Shown here piece after piece: positions 43,493 through 53,528 of a DNA stretch of 64,000 bases. The notes under the pieces are model-generated. The model did no database searches. It saw only the letters and a list, made by a program, of their open reading frames with translations, and was not told the DNA's origin. Source of the DNA: Calothrix sp. PCC 7716 (GTDB lineage Bacteria; Cyanobacteriota; Cyanobacteriia; Cyanobacteriales; Nostocaceae); contig NZ_AP025018.1 in NCBI RefSeq assembly GCF_019977735.1, positions 8,436,580 through 8,500,579 on the forward strand, written 5' to 3'. The stretch's first letter is position 1. Each line of letters begins with the position of its first letter. A program made the translations under genes and the position numbers.

Positions 43493-43870
43493 ATGAAATC
43501 AGCGATTATTACAGGTGTGGGAGTTTTAGGACTATCTTTGTTGGCTATCGCTATGGTAAAAAGTAATCCTAGTGAGGCTTCCTATCAACAGTATGCTGTC
43601 AAAGAACTGTCTAGTTACGTAAAATCCAACGTGTGTAAGAAAAGTCTTGGTATATTAGATAAACTTATTAATAATCAATGTGACAAATTAGTCGATACTG
43701 CTAGTCCGCAAATACGCGATATTATTGCTGCTAGCACCGAAAGACACGATTTTATGATTTTCAGCGTTTATAGTACTGAATTGAAAGTTAGTGATTGGGT
43801 TCCCTCTTACAAATTCCAGACGATAGGCGCCTTTGATAAATTCTACACTTACAGCGCACAGCAAAACTAA
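43493..43870 (+). CDS. DUF4359 domain protein
   Basis: A 125-residue protein with an N-terminal hydrophobic segment (GVGVLGLSLLAIAMV) followed by a small domain typical of DUF4359: NPSEASYQQYA, two Cys near the middle (VCKKSL and NQCDKL) and the ending TIGAFDKFYTYSA. It is probably membrane-anchored in the periplasm. The two cysteines may form a disulfide. Function unknown. Confidence 0.8.
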   Translation: MKSAIITGVGVLGLSLLAIAMVKSNPSEASYQQYAVKELSSYVKSNVCKKSLGILDKLINNQCDKLVDTASPQIRDIIAASTERHDFMIFSVYSTELKVSDWVPSYKFQTIGAFDKFYTYSAQQN

Positions 43871-44048
43871 GGAACGTTTAATAAAGCTTTCCCCTATTCT
43901 TAATTTTGGCTGGATATAATAAAAGCGCCAGTGAATACGGTGCAAAAACTGGCGCCAAGTGTTATCAGGTTATAAGCAAGCACTATTCTATGTTGACTCT
44001 AGAAGATGCACCACAGGGTCACACACCTGTAGGGTATGACCCCATATT

Positions 44049-45755
44049 TTAAATTTGAGAGAGAATATTTTGAGCGCGTTTAATACCTTCGCTATCATTA
44101 CGTTGGGTATATATTTTGAGAGCTTGTTCAATAGCAAGTTTTGCTTCAGGTTTTCGTTTTAAAGCGAGTAACGAATTGGCTTGATTTTCGTATGCAAGTG
44201 CGTGGTTGGGGTCGCGCTGAAGTACTCGCACGCAGTCTTTAAGCGCATCTTCGTAGCGTTTGCGGGCAAATCTGGCTAAACTACGTTGGTAGTAAGCGTC
44301 TATATAATTGTTATCTATATCTATGGTTCGGTCGAAGTCTTTTGTTGCATCTCTATATTCACCGATAGCATAACGTGCTATTCCTCGGTTTAAGAAAACT
44401 TCTGCCCAGTCGCTAGAGTTATCGATGGCTTTATTATAGTCTTGGATTGCTGCTTGGTAGTTCTTATTGGCAAAGTGTGCCACACCACGCGCGTAATAAG
44501 CTGGTGCTAGTTTAGGATTAAGACGTATTGCAATAGATGCTTCGTTGATGGCAGCAGAATAATTTTTTTGAAGTCTATATATATTAGCTTTGCCACTGTA
44601 TGCTTCTGCATAGCTGCCATCAATGCCAATTGCTTTATCAAAATCAGCTAAGGCGCCTGTATAATCTTGGGTGAGAGTCCTGGTTATACCTCGGTTGTTA
44701 TAAACGGGAGCAAAGTTAGCGTTAATTTCTATAGCTTTGTTGTAATCAGCAATGGCGCCTTGGTAATCTTTCAACTCACTTTTAGCTAAACCGCGATTAG
44801 CATAAGCTTCAACGTTACGCAAATCTGTACTTATAGCTCTATCGTAATATGAAACGGCGCCTTGGTAGTCACGTCTTCTAAAACGATTATCTCCCCAGCG
44901 GTTAAAGTCAGATGCATCTGCTTTAAATGTATCATTGCTCAGTGTGGCTGCATTAATGTTGGCATTGCGTAAGTCAGCACCTCTTAAACTTACACCGTTT
45001 AAGTTCGCGTCACGTAAATCAGCATCACGTAAATCAGCATCATCTAAATTGGTATTAGTCAAATTCGCATTGCGTAACTTGGCGTTATTTAAATTAGCAT
45101 TTCGCAAACTAGCATAACTAAGATTGGCACCGCTTAACTCTGCTGCGCGTAAATCATACCCGTTTAAATTCGCATTGCTAAGATTAACACCGCTAAGATT
45201 AACGTCATTGAGGTTGAGACCACGTAAATCAACGCCACTCAAATCAACCCCGCTTAAGTTTACACCGCGCAGGTTCACACGGTCGAGCCTAGCGCCGCGT
45301 AACTTTGCATTGCTAAGGGAAACACCAGATAAATTTACATTTCTTAAATCAGTATCGGTTAAATCAGCACCATTCAAATTCGCGTTACTCAAATCAGCAT
45401 CATTCAAATCGGCGCCACTCAAATCAGTGTAACTAAGATTAGCATTTTGTAAATCAGACCTTTGTAAATCAGCATTGCTCAAATCAGCACTGCTTAAATT
45501 GGCATTTCTGAGATTAGCACGATTTAAATCGGCTCTACGTAAGTTCGCGTCGTTTAAATCCGCATCTCTAAGGTTTTGCCGACTCAATGAAGCTCCTTGT
45601 AAGTCACATTTGCGACACTTCTTTGTTTCAAGTAGCTGCTTGACATGTTCGGGTTTTTCTGCATTTGCGGGTATGTAGGGTAGTAAAGGTATCGATAAGG
45701 TAATTAGGGCAAAAAACTTATTGAATATAGATTTACGTCTGGTCGAAGAATTCAT
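44049..45755 (-). CDS. Exported pentapeptide-repeat and TPR protein
   Basis: A 568-residue protein with a signal peptide ending near ANAEKPE, then a CRKCDLQGASL cysteine pair that often precedes cyanobacterial pentapeptide arrays. About 45 pentapeptide units (residues 52-280) form a right-handed beta-helix, followed by seven TPR units (about 290-560). It is likely a periplasmic or surface scaffold. The two repeat domains look intact. Long antisense ORFs in this gene are an artefact of the repeat. Confidence 0.9.
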   Translation of the reverse strand: MNSSTRRKSIFNKFFALITLSIPLLPYIPANAEKPEHVKQLLETKKCRKCDLQGASLSRQNLRDADLNDANLRRADLNRANLRNANLSSADLSNADLQRSDLQNANLSYTDLSGADLNDADLSNANLNGADLTDTDLRNVNLSGVSLSNAKLRGARLDRVNLRGVNLSGVDLSGVDLRGLNLNDVNLSGVNLSNANLNGYDLRAAELSGANLSYASLRNANLNNAKLRNANLTNTNLDDADLRDADLRDANLNGVSLRGADLRNANINAATLSNDTFKADASDFNRWGDNRFRRRDYQGAVSYYDRAISTDLRNVEAYANRGLAKSELKDYQGAIADYNKAIEINANFAPVYNNRGITRTLTQDYTGALADFDKAIGIDGSYAEAYSGKANIYRLQKNYSAAINEASIAIRLNPKLAPAYYARGVAHFANKNYQAAIQDYNKAIDNSSDWAEVFLNRGIARYAIGEYRDATKDFDRTIDIDNNYIDAYYQRSLARFARKRYEDALKDCVRVLQRDPNHALAYENQANSLLALKRKPEAKLAIEQALKIYTQRNDSEGIKRAQNILSQI

Positions 45756-46155
45756 ATTTGTCTATTATTGAATAAGGTAATTAATTCAATCAGCATCCAG
45801 TATCGCTGACATATATATTGTGTAATTTGTTTCTTAGTGACATAAGTATTATTAATGAGCATTGTGGCACAGGTATCCTTGTTGATGTTCTGGTGTGATA
45901 ATATTTACCACAGAGACACAGAGGTCGCAGAGGAAGAGGGATGAACCACAAAGAATATATGTGTTCGGTATCTTGGTGAGGAAATCCGTCTGTGGTTCGC
46001 TGTTATCGGGCAGTAAAAGACGATAAATTATAGAAGTACGGACAGGTTAGTTAACTTGTTCTTTTTTCGGCGCCTAGTACTAGCAAGCGCAACACTCCTA
46101 CCCAGGTTGGAAGAATATAACCAAAAACGAATTAACAAAAACTCAGGATTGTGTT
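45756..46155. other. Intergenic region between divergent genes
   Basis: 400 bp hold the CACAGAG-type repeat at 45907-45940 and one GGCGCC (about 46070). No gene was seen; promoters of both divergent genes must be here. Confidence 0.6.
45907..45940. repeat. CCACAGAGACACAGAG dispersed repeat
   Basis: ACCACAGAGACACAGAGGTC followed by GCAGAGGAAGAG, one arm of the family found as an inverted pair at 55250-55310. Confidence 0.75.
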
Positions 46156-47151
46156 ATGCGTAAAAAATTACAGCAAACTATTAAACCGCTTTTAAAACCG
46201 TTACTACTGCTATGTCTAGTATTTGGCTTGGCATTTAGTAATGTAGATAATGCTTATGCAGCAGGCAGTGGTGGTAGAATCGGCGGTGGTTCTTTTAGAA
46301 TGCCAAGCAGCAGTCGTCCTTATAGTGCTCCTCGTACTTATGCACCTGGTGGTGGATACGGTGGTGGATACTATCCAGGTGGTGGTGGGTTTGGTTTTCC
46401 CTTCCTATTACCATTTTGGGGAATTGGTGGAGGATTCGGTTCTATTTTCGGCATTTTAATATTTTTTGCCGTTGCTAACTTTATCTTGCAAGCTTTCCGT
46501 CGTGTTGGCAGTGGTGCTGACCCATCATCATATGAAGAAGCATATACACCTAATCCAACGGTATCGGTAACAAAATTACAAGTAGGATTACTCGCTTCAG
46601 CACGTGGGTTACAAGAAGAACTTAATCGAATTGCAGAAACAGCAGATACTAATACAGATGCAGGACGTGCAGAAGTATTACAAGAAGCAAGTTTAGCGTT
46701 ACTTCGTCACCCTGAATATTGGGTATATGCAGGTGGTAGCACCCAACAAGCACGTTTGAACTCCGCAGAAGCAGAATTTAACCGTTTGGCATTAGGGGAA
46801 CGTAGTAAGTTTACAGAAGAAACCTTATCGAACGTCAATAATCAACTCAAAGGAAACATCGCGCATCAAGACGCTTTACCATCTTCTGGTGAAATTGATA
46901 ACCCTACCGATTTAATTACCTCTGGCCCAGGAGAATATATAATAGTTACACTCTTGGCAGCTACACTTGGTAAATATGAAATGCCAGCAATAAATGGTGC
47001 CGATGAATTACGTCAAGCACTGCGTCAAATCGGTAGTATACCTAGCGATAAGCTTTTAGCCATCGAAGTATTGTGGACTCCACAGGCGCCTGGTGATACC
47101 TTAACATCAGATGACCTACTCGCAGAATATACTGATTTGAAATTGGTGTAG
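46156..47151 (+). CDS. DUF1517 domain membrane protein
   Basis: A 331-residue protein with a signal peptide (about residues 15-36, ending NAYAAGS), a Gly/Ser/Pro/Tyr-rich segment with repeated YGGG-type motifs, one transmembrane segment (IFGILIFFAVANFILQAF, about 95-115) and a conserved C-terminal domain with LLASARGLQEELNRIA and GPGEYIIVTLLAATLG. It matches DUF1517, a family common to cyanobacteria and chloroplasts. Its function is unknown; a thylakoid or plasma membrane location is expected. Confidence 0.88.
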   Translation: MRKKLQQTIKPLLKPLLLLCLVFGLAFSNVDNAYAAGSGGRIGGGSFRMPSSSRPYSAPRTYAPGGGYGGGYYPGGGGFGFPFLLPFWGIGGGFGSIFGILIFFAVANFILQAFRRVGSGADPSSYEEAYTPNPTVSVTKLQVGLLASARGLQEELNRIAETADTNTDAGRAEVLQEASLALLRHPEYWVYAGGSTQQARLNSAEAEFNRLALGERSKFTEETLSNVNNQLKGNIAHQDALPSSGEIDNPTDLITSGPGEYIIVTLLAATLGKYEMPAINGADELRQALRQIGSIPSDKLLAIEVLWTPQAPGDTLTSDDLLAEYTDLKLV

Positions 47152-47179
47152 TAGATTTTTACAATCTGTAACTTTTATT

Positions 47180-47207
47180 GTAGAGACGCGACATGTCGCG
47201 TCTCTAC
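47180..47207. repeat. 28-nt palindrome GTAGAGACG...CGTCTCTAC
   Basis: Perfect copy with inner pairs CGACA/TGTCG instead of TTACA/TGTAA; it lies between convergent genes and may act as a terminator. Confidence 0.85.
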
Positions 47208-47215
47208 AACATTTT

Positions 47216-48424
47216 TTATAATTTGCTTTTGCGTGCGATAAATGAACCTACTCCTAATACACCAAACGCTACTACGCTCAATGCAGAATTGGATTCAGGA
47301 ATTTTTGCTTTTGGGTCAATTCTCAAAACTTTTCCCACTCCTGCGCGATCTCCTTTACTAGAAACATAAACTGCACCATCTGGCCCTATAGTTAAAGCAG
47401 TTGCCGACTCTAGCCCATTACCACTTAAGAGAGTTTTCCGAGTTCCATCCTTGGCTATTTGAATTAGTGAACCATCAAAATTGCCTTGAAAAAATGCCTG
47501 ATTGGCAAATTGTAAAGCATATAAATTGCCTTCAGTATCAAAATCCAAGTCAGTGAGTTGCGTAAAACCATCAGCATAGACTGTTGCTTTACCATCAGAC
47601 CCAACACGAAAGATATTTGCTCCACCTTGTGGGATGGGAACACCTGTTAATTGGCTGACATATAAAGCTTGATCAGGGCCAATTGCCACACCCGTGGGTA
47701 CTGCTTGATATGTAATATCTTCTTGTGTGGGAGTAGTTATGGTTTGGTCGGGAAACTCAACAAGCGTCTTTAAATTACTACCATCCAGTTTTACACTTAA
47801 AACCTCGTTCCTATTTGCATTTGCAATATAAGCAGTATCACCCTTAATAGTAAAAGAGTAAGGATTGCTACCTACAGCACCATTCGGTAAAAGCACAGTC
47901 GGGTCTTTGGCAAATTCATAGCTGGAAATATCAGCGATACTTGTCACAGCACCTGTGTTAAAGTCAACTTTATATAGCTCTCCAAAATTTGGAGAATTGA
48001 ACGGTGTATTGTCATAATTTACACCAGCAGAAAGACCAATTAGAAGGTAAGGATTTCCAGCAGCATCAAATTCGATGTCGTTGGCGCCAATTGCCTGACT
48101 GCCAGTGGGTGATAATGCATAAGACGGCAAATTTGTAATAACACGCTTTTGTTTACCGTCTTTAATTCTTGTTACAGCACCACTTAAACCAATACAAGCT
48201 TGCTGCCCTGGAAAAGTAAATGATGCACTACATAGCTGCGAACCCCCCACACCGGCTTCAGTGACGTAGAGACTACCGTCAGGACTAAAACTAAGACCCC
48301 TAACGTTATCAAGACCATCAGCAACTATACTAAACGGTGCTGCTACTGCTGATTTTGTTTCAACAACAGCAAAACAAAAAGTAAGAGATGCAAAGCTTAA
48401 AGTTACAAACTTGAGAAAAGACAT
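47216..48424 (-). CDS. ScyD/ScyE-family beta-propeller protein with PEP-CTERM-like tail
   Basis: A 402-residue secreted protein with a signal peptide ending about AVAAPFS. The body carries repeated NHL/SMP-30-like strands (VRGLSFSPDGSLYVTEAG, LYVSQLTG, GPDGAVYVSSKG), as in the ScyD/ScyE proteins of scytonemin gene clusters. The C-terminus has an IPESNSAL motif, a hydrophobic helix and a basic end (ARKSKL), the PEP-CTERM sorting pattern. It is likely exported and anchored or processed at the surface. A link to scytonemin is only by family; no scytonemin synthesis gene was seen here. Confidence 0.85.
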   Translation of the reverse strand: MSFLKFVTLSFASLTFCFAVVETKSAVAAPFSIVADGLDNVRGLSFSPDGSLYVTEAGVGGSQLCSASFTFPGQQACIGLSGAVTRIKDGKQKRVITNLPSYALSPTGSQAIGANDIEFDAAGNPYLLIGLSAGVNYDNTPFNSPNFGELYKVDFNTGAVTSIADISSYEFAKDPTVLLPNGAVGSNPYSFTIKGDTAYIANANRNEVLSVKLDGSNLKTLVEFPDQTITTPTQEDITYQAVPTGVAIGPDQALYVSQLTGVPIPQGGANIFRVGSDGKATVYADGFTQLTDLDFDTEGNLYALQFANQAFFQGNFDGSLIQIAKDGTRKTLLSGNGLESATALTIGPDGAVYVSSKGDRAGVGKVLRIDPKAKIPESNSALSVVAFGVLGVGSFIARKSKL

Positions 48425-48648
48425 AAATAGTTAAAAATTAAGAATTGAGCTATTCTTAATTTGATAAGTTGTGTATTTGTTCAAAAGACTATAAAATATT
48501 ATGAGTCAATTACAATACAGAATCTTTTGATCGTTTTACATTTCTTTTGCTATTATTTTTTGTTTATATAGATAATTAGCTAAAACAAATATTTTAATAC
48601 TTATTTATTAAGAGTGCCCCAATTTAAAAAATATCCATTTTTAATTTC

Positions 48649-48675
48649 GTAGGATAGCCATCTCGCCTATCCTAC
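48649..48675. repeat. GTAGGATAG/CTATCCTAC hairpin
   Basis: A 9-bp stem (48649-48657 with 48667-48675) with a CCATCTCGC loop; no T-run follows. Confidence 0.7.
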
Positions 48676-48883
48676 AGAATCATTTAATTCTTGAACTACT
48701 CTAAGTTATTTTTGAAAAAATAAATTAATATTGCTGCATTCTTTGTGGTATAAGTACCTGGACAGAAATAATTACATATTGATTTCCAGGCTGAGTAAAG
48801 GTTTCAAGCCAATTTTTTTGTAATTAATTTTGTCTGCCTACTTATATAGCAACCCTATATGAGTTGTGAAAAATTATATCCAC

Positions 48884-48911
48884 GTAGAGACGCGATTAAT
48901 CGCGTCTCTAC
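48884..48911. repeat. 28-nt palindrome GTAGAGACG...CGTCTCTAC
   Basis: Perfect copy with inner pairs CGATT/AATCG, in the region upstream of the WD40 gene. Confidence 0.85.
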
Positions 48912-49046
48912 AACGTGTGGATTTTACAAATGATTTAGGACTGCTATATATTTTAAAAACTAATGTAGTATACATGTATTAATAAGTCTAGATAAAATCA
49001 GAAATATACTTGAACTATGATTACGTATATTTAAAGAGGAACGACA

Positions 49047-50081
49047 GTGAGGAGCAAGCGTAAACTAAGTAAACTAATAATACTTTGCTGTACAACGGCT
49101 ATTATTCTAAGCTCTGCCCAATTACAAGGACTAGCAAGCAAAAATGCCCCTGCTACATTAGATACTACCCAACAAGTAACAGGTAGATTTGCCAACCCGC
49201 AATTACTATATACTCTCAGGGCACATTCTGGAACAGTTAAATCCCTGGCTTTTAGTCCCGAAGGTCGAATTTTAGCAAGTGGTGGTGGTGATAACGATGG
49301 TCATATATATCTATGGGACACTGTGAAAGGCAGAAAAAAGGGTATAGTCAACCGCGCACATAAAACAGCAGTAGAATCGTTATTAATTTCACCCGATGGA
49401 CAAAATCTAATTAGCTGTAGCAATGACAACAGCATTAATATATGGAATTTAAGAAACAACGAATTTTTAAGGTCTTTCGTTGCTCATAGCACCAACGTTA
49501 TGTCGCTAGCTGTCACACCAGATAGTAAAGTACTAGTTAGCGGCGCCATAGATGGTATTCGTGTCTGGGACTTATTACAACGGCGCCCGTTAGCAACTTT
49601 GGTAAAATACGATAACTTAATTCATTCTGTGGCAATAAGTCCTGACGGTCAAACTTTAGCAAGCGGTGATAGCAAAGGTGTTATCAAACTGTGGAATTTG
49701 AGTACAGGTAAAGTCATTCGTGGTTATGTTGCACATTCAGATGCAGTTAGTAGCTTGATATTTAGTCAAAATGGACAAACATTAATTAGTGCAAGTCGTG
49801 ACCGAACCATTAGACTGTGGAATCTTAACGCAGCAACACTTGAGCGAACATTAACAGGACATAATGACTGGGTAAACGCAATAGCAGTACATCCCAATGG
49901 AGAAATTTTGGCAAGTGCAGGACGTGATGGTGCCAAAATTTGGAATTTAACTACAGGTGAATTAGTAACAAGTTTATACGCGCATACAGACTGGGTAAGT
50001 GCAGTTGCATTTAGTCCCGACGGTCAAACCCTAGCAACAGGTGGTTTCGATAAGCGAGTTTACTTGTGGAAGAGTGAATAA
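49047..50081 (+). CDS. Exported seven-bladed WD40 protein
   Basis: A 344-residue protein, GTG start at 49047 with AAAGAGGA eight bases upstream. A signal peptide (LIILCCTTAIILSSAQ) precedes seven WD40 repeats (about residues 55-344), one full propeller and nothing else. It is probably a periplasmic interaction scaffold. It converges on the metalloprotease gene through a long inverted repeat. Confidence 0.88.
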   Translation: MRSKRKLSKLIILCCTTAIILSSAQLQGLASKNAPATLDTTQQVTGRFANPQLLYTLRAHSGTVKSLAFSPEGRILASGGGDNDGHIYLWDTVKGRKKGIVNRAHKTAVESLLISPDGQNLISCSNDNSINIWNLRNNEFLRSFVAHSTNVMSLAVTPDSKVLVSGAIDGIRVWDLLQRRPLATLVKYDNLIHSVAISPDGQTLASGDSKGVIKLWNLSTGKVIRGYVAHSDAVSSLIFSQNGQTLISASRDRTIRLWNLNAATLERTLTGHNDWVNAIAVHPNGEILASAGRDGAKIWNLTTGELVTSLYAHTDWVSAVAFSPDGQTLATGGFDKRVYLWKSE

Positions 50082-50082
50082 T

Positions 50083-50154
50083 GGCAACGGATTACGTAAC
50101 GGATGTAACGGATGGATTATTAGTTTATCCGTTACATCCGTTACATCCGTTGCC
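50083..50154. terminator. Inverted ACGGAT repeat, likely bidirectional terminator
   Basis: GGCAACGGATTACGTAACGG... on the left pairs with ...CCGTTACATCCGTTGCC on the right, leaving a loop around TTATTAGTTT. It sits exactly between the stop codons of two convergent genes. Confidence 0.75.
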
Positions 50155-53117
50155 TAGTTTGATTGAATTCGCGCGCTAAGAACTTTGTCTATGCGGTCGC
50201 GTGTTTCCAAAATGTGTGCTTTGGTATATTCGTCTTTTGAGTCTACTGATTTGAGTTTTTCATCAAGCTGTTTGAGCTTATACCAAGCTATGGTACGTGC
50301 GTCTTCTGGTATGCGTTCTTGTTCTTTACGCAGCACCATTGAGGTTAAAAGGTCTAAATATTGACGCTGTATACCTCTTCTCAAGCTTGATATTTTAATT
50401 TCTCGATTTTTGGATTTGACGACTTCTGTCCAAATTCCCTCTTGTAGAGTATCGAATAACTCAGGTATTGTTAGTGCTTTGTCGGATGCTGATTTGAGTT
50501 CGATGTCTTTGATACGTGAGAGACGGTCTCCTGATAGTAAGTCAACTAGTACTGATGTTTGAATAAATAGTACTAAGTCGTGTATTGGGTAATCTAATCT
50601 ACCTACTCGTGTTCTTGTTCCCCAATGCCGCCAGCGAGAAGGCGCCAGTTTGTTTAATAATTCAGGTGGGAAGTTAAAAGCATCTTCGGCAAAGACGTAT
50701 TTTTGTAATGTCGCTAATGCTTGTCGCTGCTTTTCTACAGGAATAGGTTGGAATGGTAAGCGTTTATCTCCTTCATTGGCACGTACACGGTAAAAAGATT
50801 GACCGCCTATATACTTAGTAGTAAAGAAGATATTTTGGAAGTAGTTACCAAGAACGGTACCAAATTGTTCGCTAATTTCGCTGTAGTCTCTATCGTCTGA
50901 AGGATATCGCTTGTTGATTAAGTCCCATAGTTGACGAGAGTTGTCGAGTTGCCACTGTGAGTAAAGTAATACATTACCGCTATTGTCCCAAGCGTTAACA
51001 GTTGGGTCGAGGTCGAGCATGTCCTCGTCGGTGGCATAAGTATACTCAGGTTTGCTCGATTCTTTTGCCATTGTCTCAAGGAATGGTTTCTCGGCGCCTG
51101 TTGTTGGAACTGGAATTTGTGTATATCCGTATTTAATTACCCATTCGTCGTAGGGACCAATCATGTTGGGGAAGTAATCGCCTTGTTTTACGCCTTTGGG
51201 TGCTATGTTTGGAGGGATATAATCCATTACCGATGTTGTTAAACCACGTTTGTGGGTGACTTCGGTATTGTTCATTTCCTCTGGTTTTAGCATGGTGCTG
51301 CCACGGAAATTATGCCGTAAGCCTAATGTGTGCCCAACTTCATGAGCAATAATTAGTCTGAGATACTCGTGAATATAAGTTTTGATTTGTTCGTTTGTTG
51401 AAAGGGCGCCTGGTAATATCGTCATCGCCATTTTACCAAAAGCGAACTGATTTACCGCTTCCATTCCGTAACATAAATCATACTCGCCTGCGAGACGCGA
51501 AATGCGACCAAGAAAGTTGGAAGCATCTGGTTTACCTTTATCTCCTTTATCTCCTAATGCTCTTGCTTCAAGTCCGTTGGCACATAACATACGATTTTGC
51601 ATCAACGTACTAATTGATGTTCTGTTTTGCACCTGGTTGGGTTGAACGATTTGCCGATAGTCGTTTTTTAACGCACGCACAAAGCTAGCATCAACTAAAA
51701 TGTCCGCATCCAAAATTTCGCCATTTAATGGGTTAACACGCGATGGACCCATTGCAAAGTAACCATCGACGGTATTTATCCAGCGAATTGTATTATAACG
51801 AATGTCGGCGGGGTCCCAAGTGGCATTATCAGGCATTTGCTTGACCTGAATTGCATCTCTAAATCCTGCTCTCTCAAATGCTTGGTTCCACATTAAAACA
51901 CCATCGCGAATTGCATCACGGTATTCTAGGGGAACTGCGTTGTCTATCCAGAACACTACTGGCTTTTTGGGTGGTGATATTGCTGCACTTGGGTCTTGCT
52001 TTTCTAAATTCCAACGGTTGATATAACGAACGAACGGGTCGTTACGGTCATCGTTCGATAAATCTTGATAAGCTGTGACAAAGTATCCTACACGTTCGTC
52101 AGCTAAACGAGGACGATAATTATTATCGGGTAATTGCGACAAGCTGTAGTGAACTCGAAGTGTAAACCCACGACTATCAGCTAGCGTATCAAAATTTGGT
52201 AGTCCTAATTCCTTGCCGCGACTGCTACCACCACCCCCGATAAAGTTCATTATCGATTCGATTTCTAAGTTTTGCGGAAAAGCTTTTGCGTCACCAAAAT
52301 ATGACTGGTCGCCACCTGCCCCTACTCCAATACTTGCTGATAACCCAGATACATCGGTTAATAAAATATCGCCTAAGTCAATTAAAAGCGTTTTGCGTTC
52401 AGGATGAATACTTTTGAGTTGAATGTTATAAAGTACCGAGTCGCTGAAAGAGCGTGCAAGCGAGCGAGCTTGTGGGTCGCCTTCACGGGTACGAAAATTA
52501 ACATTGCGGACAACAAACTGTAAGTTGTTATTTACACGCTTAAAGTAAAATAAAAAATCTTGCAGTGGCATACCGCTATATATACCACCTTCTCCGATAC
52601 CAGACTCCAGGGTTGCGGTTGCCAGAAAATTTTTGTTTAGCTGTTCTGGTTTAATCTCTAGATAAATTTTATTTTTTTCTTTATTTCTATACAGAGTAAA
52701 TAAACCTTCTGAGCGCTGTGTGTCTTTGGTGACTTCATCAAACGGTTCTAAGTCATCGCGTTTTGGTGGTTTTGGCGCCTCAGCAGGTTTTTTCGTCGAA
52801 CTTGAAGGCGCCTTAGCGAGTTGTAACAGAGGTTGTTGGTTGGCTTTTTTGACATCATCGACTACCCACGCAAAATTTTGCGGTTGTACTTGCTTATTCT
52901 GATTTAACACCCATACCTGACCCTTGCCCAACCGTTGTTGTCGTTTTAACTTGTCTGCTCCCTTGGTTTTTTCTTCCATACGAACGCGCGTACCGTTGTC
53001 AACAGCAGTTTGTGCAACTGCATTAATTGAATAGGTCATTAAGCTGGCGGTAGTAATACCTATTACCAAACCACGTAACAAAACAATATAAGAAGTTAAT
53101 CGCTTCATCCAATTCAC
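50154..53117 (-). CDS. Large exported zinc metalloprotease (DUF5117/DUF4953 type)
   Basis: A 987-residue secreted enzyme. Start GTG 53117 (ATG 53108 is possible) gives a signal peptide up to about ALA/AVAQT. It has the zinc motif HEVGHTLGLRH at residues 592-602 with Glu593 and the metzincin-like third His602. The N-terminal half fits DUF5118/DUF5117 and the C-terminal half the DUF4953 region. It is likely an extracellular or periplasmic protease; substrate unknown. It has its own transcription unit. Confidence 0.88.
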   Translation of the reverse strand: MNWMKRLTSYIVLLRGLVIGITTASLMTYSINAVAQTAVDNGTRVRMEEKTKGADKLKRQQRLGKGQVWVLNQNKQVQPQNFAWVVDDVKKANQQPLLQLAKAPSSSTKKPAEAPKPPKRDDLEPFDEVTKDTQRSEGLFTLYRNKEKNKIYLEIKPEQLNKNFLATATLESGIGEGGIYSGMPLQDFLFYFKRVNNNLQFVVRNVNFRTREGDPQARSLARSFSDSVLYNIQLKSIHPERKTLLIDLGDILLTDVSGLSASIGVGAGGDQSYFGDAKAFPQNLEIESIMNFIGGGGSSRGKELGLPNFDTLADSRGFTLRVHYSLSQLPDNNYRPRLADERVGYFVTAYQDLSNDDRNDPFVRYINRWNLEKQDPSAAISPPKKPVVFWIDNAVPLEYRDAIRDGVLMWNQAFERAGFRDAIQVKQMPDNATWDPADIRYNTIRWINTVDGYFAMGPSRVNPLNGEILDADILVDASFVRALKNDYRQIVQPNQVQNRTSISTLMQNRMLCANGLEARALGDKGDKGKPDASNFLGRISRLAGEYDLCYGMEAVNQFAFGKMAMTILPGALSTNEQIKTYIHEYLRLIIAHEVGHTLGLRHNFRGSTMLKPEEMNNTEVTHKRGLTTSVMDYIPPNIAPKGVKQGDYFPNMIGPYDEWVIKYGYTQIPVPTTGAEKPFLETMAKESSKPEYTYATDEDMLDLDPTVNAWDNSGNVLLYSQWQLDNSRQLWDLINKRYPSDDRDYSEISEQFGTVLGNYFQNIFFTTKYIGGQSFYRVRANEGDKRLPFQPIPVEKQRQALATLQKYVFAEDAFNFPPELLNKLAPSRWRHWGTRTRVGRLDYPIHDLVLFIQTSVLVDLLSGDRLSRIKDIELKSASDKALTIPELFDTLQEGIWTEVVKSKNREIKISSLRRGIQRQYLDLLTSMVLRKEQERIPEDARTIAWYKLKQLDEKLKSVDSKDEYTKAHILETRDRIDKVLSARIQSN

Positions 53118-53528
53118 CCTATTGTGTAATTAACAGCGTTACATTTGTTTACTGTGTCGCTGAACCTGTAACTATTTTGGTACTGCTTTACTGTAGTATT
53201 CTTGCTAACAATTGTGTCTGTAGCAAAAAATACGTAATAATTTTTAGATTTGACTAGTAAATAAGCAGCTGGAAATAGTATAAACAACTTAATCACAAAC
53301 TTTATCTTTGCCAAAAAGTGAAATACTCTTTTACCAGAGATTTTATTTTGTTCTAAGATGAGCCTCGTAGTCAGTCAGGAGGGAACTTTATTATTATCGT
53401 GTACTAAAAAGATTTAATGTATGAAATAACACGTTACTAGGTAGCTTGATAAAAGCTTGATAGTAAGTATAATCCCTTGATTACAACCTTTGCGGGTAAT
53501 TATAATATAGTATGACTCGGAAACAACT
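53118..53528. other. Intergenic region between divergent genes
   Basis: About 410 bp of AT-rich sequence; no repeat of the listed families and no convincing gene. A TTG-started minus-strand ORF (53114-53314) was not accepted. Confidence 0.6.

Larger units (their letters stand above)
48425..49046. other. Long intergenic region with two hairpins
   Basis: About 620 bp between divergent genes. It contains the GTAGGATAG hairpin (48649-48675) and the 28-nt palindrome (48884-48911). The rest is AT-rich and shows no gene. Confidence 0.65.

Noticed and set aside
44935-45678. Several plus-strand ORFs rich in Leu, Lys and Ser
   Set aside because: They are antisense shadows of the pentapeptide-repeat gene on the minus strand.
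53114-53314. Minus-strand ORF with a hydrophobic start overlapping the metalloprotease start
   Set aside because: It begins with TTG, has no clear RBS, and the sequence after the first 25 residues looks random.
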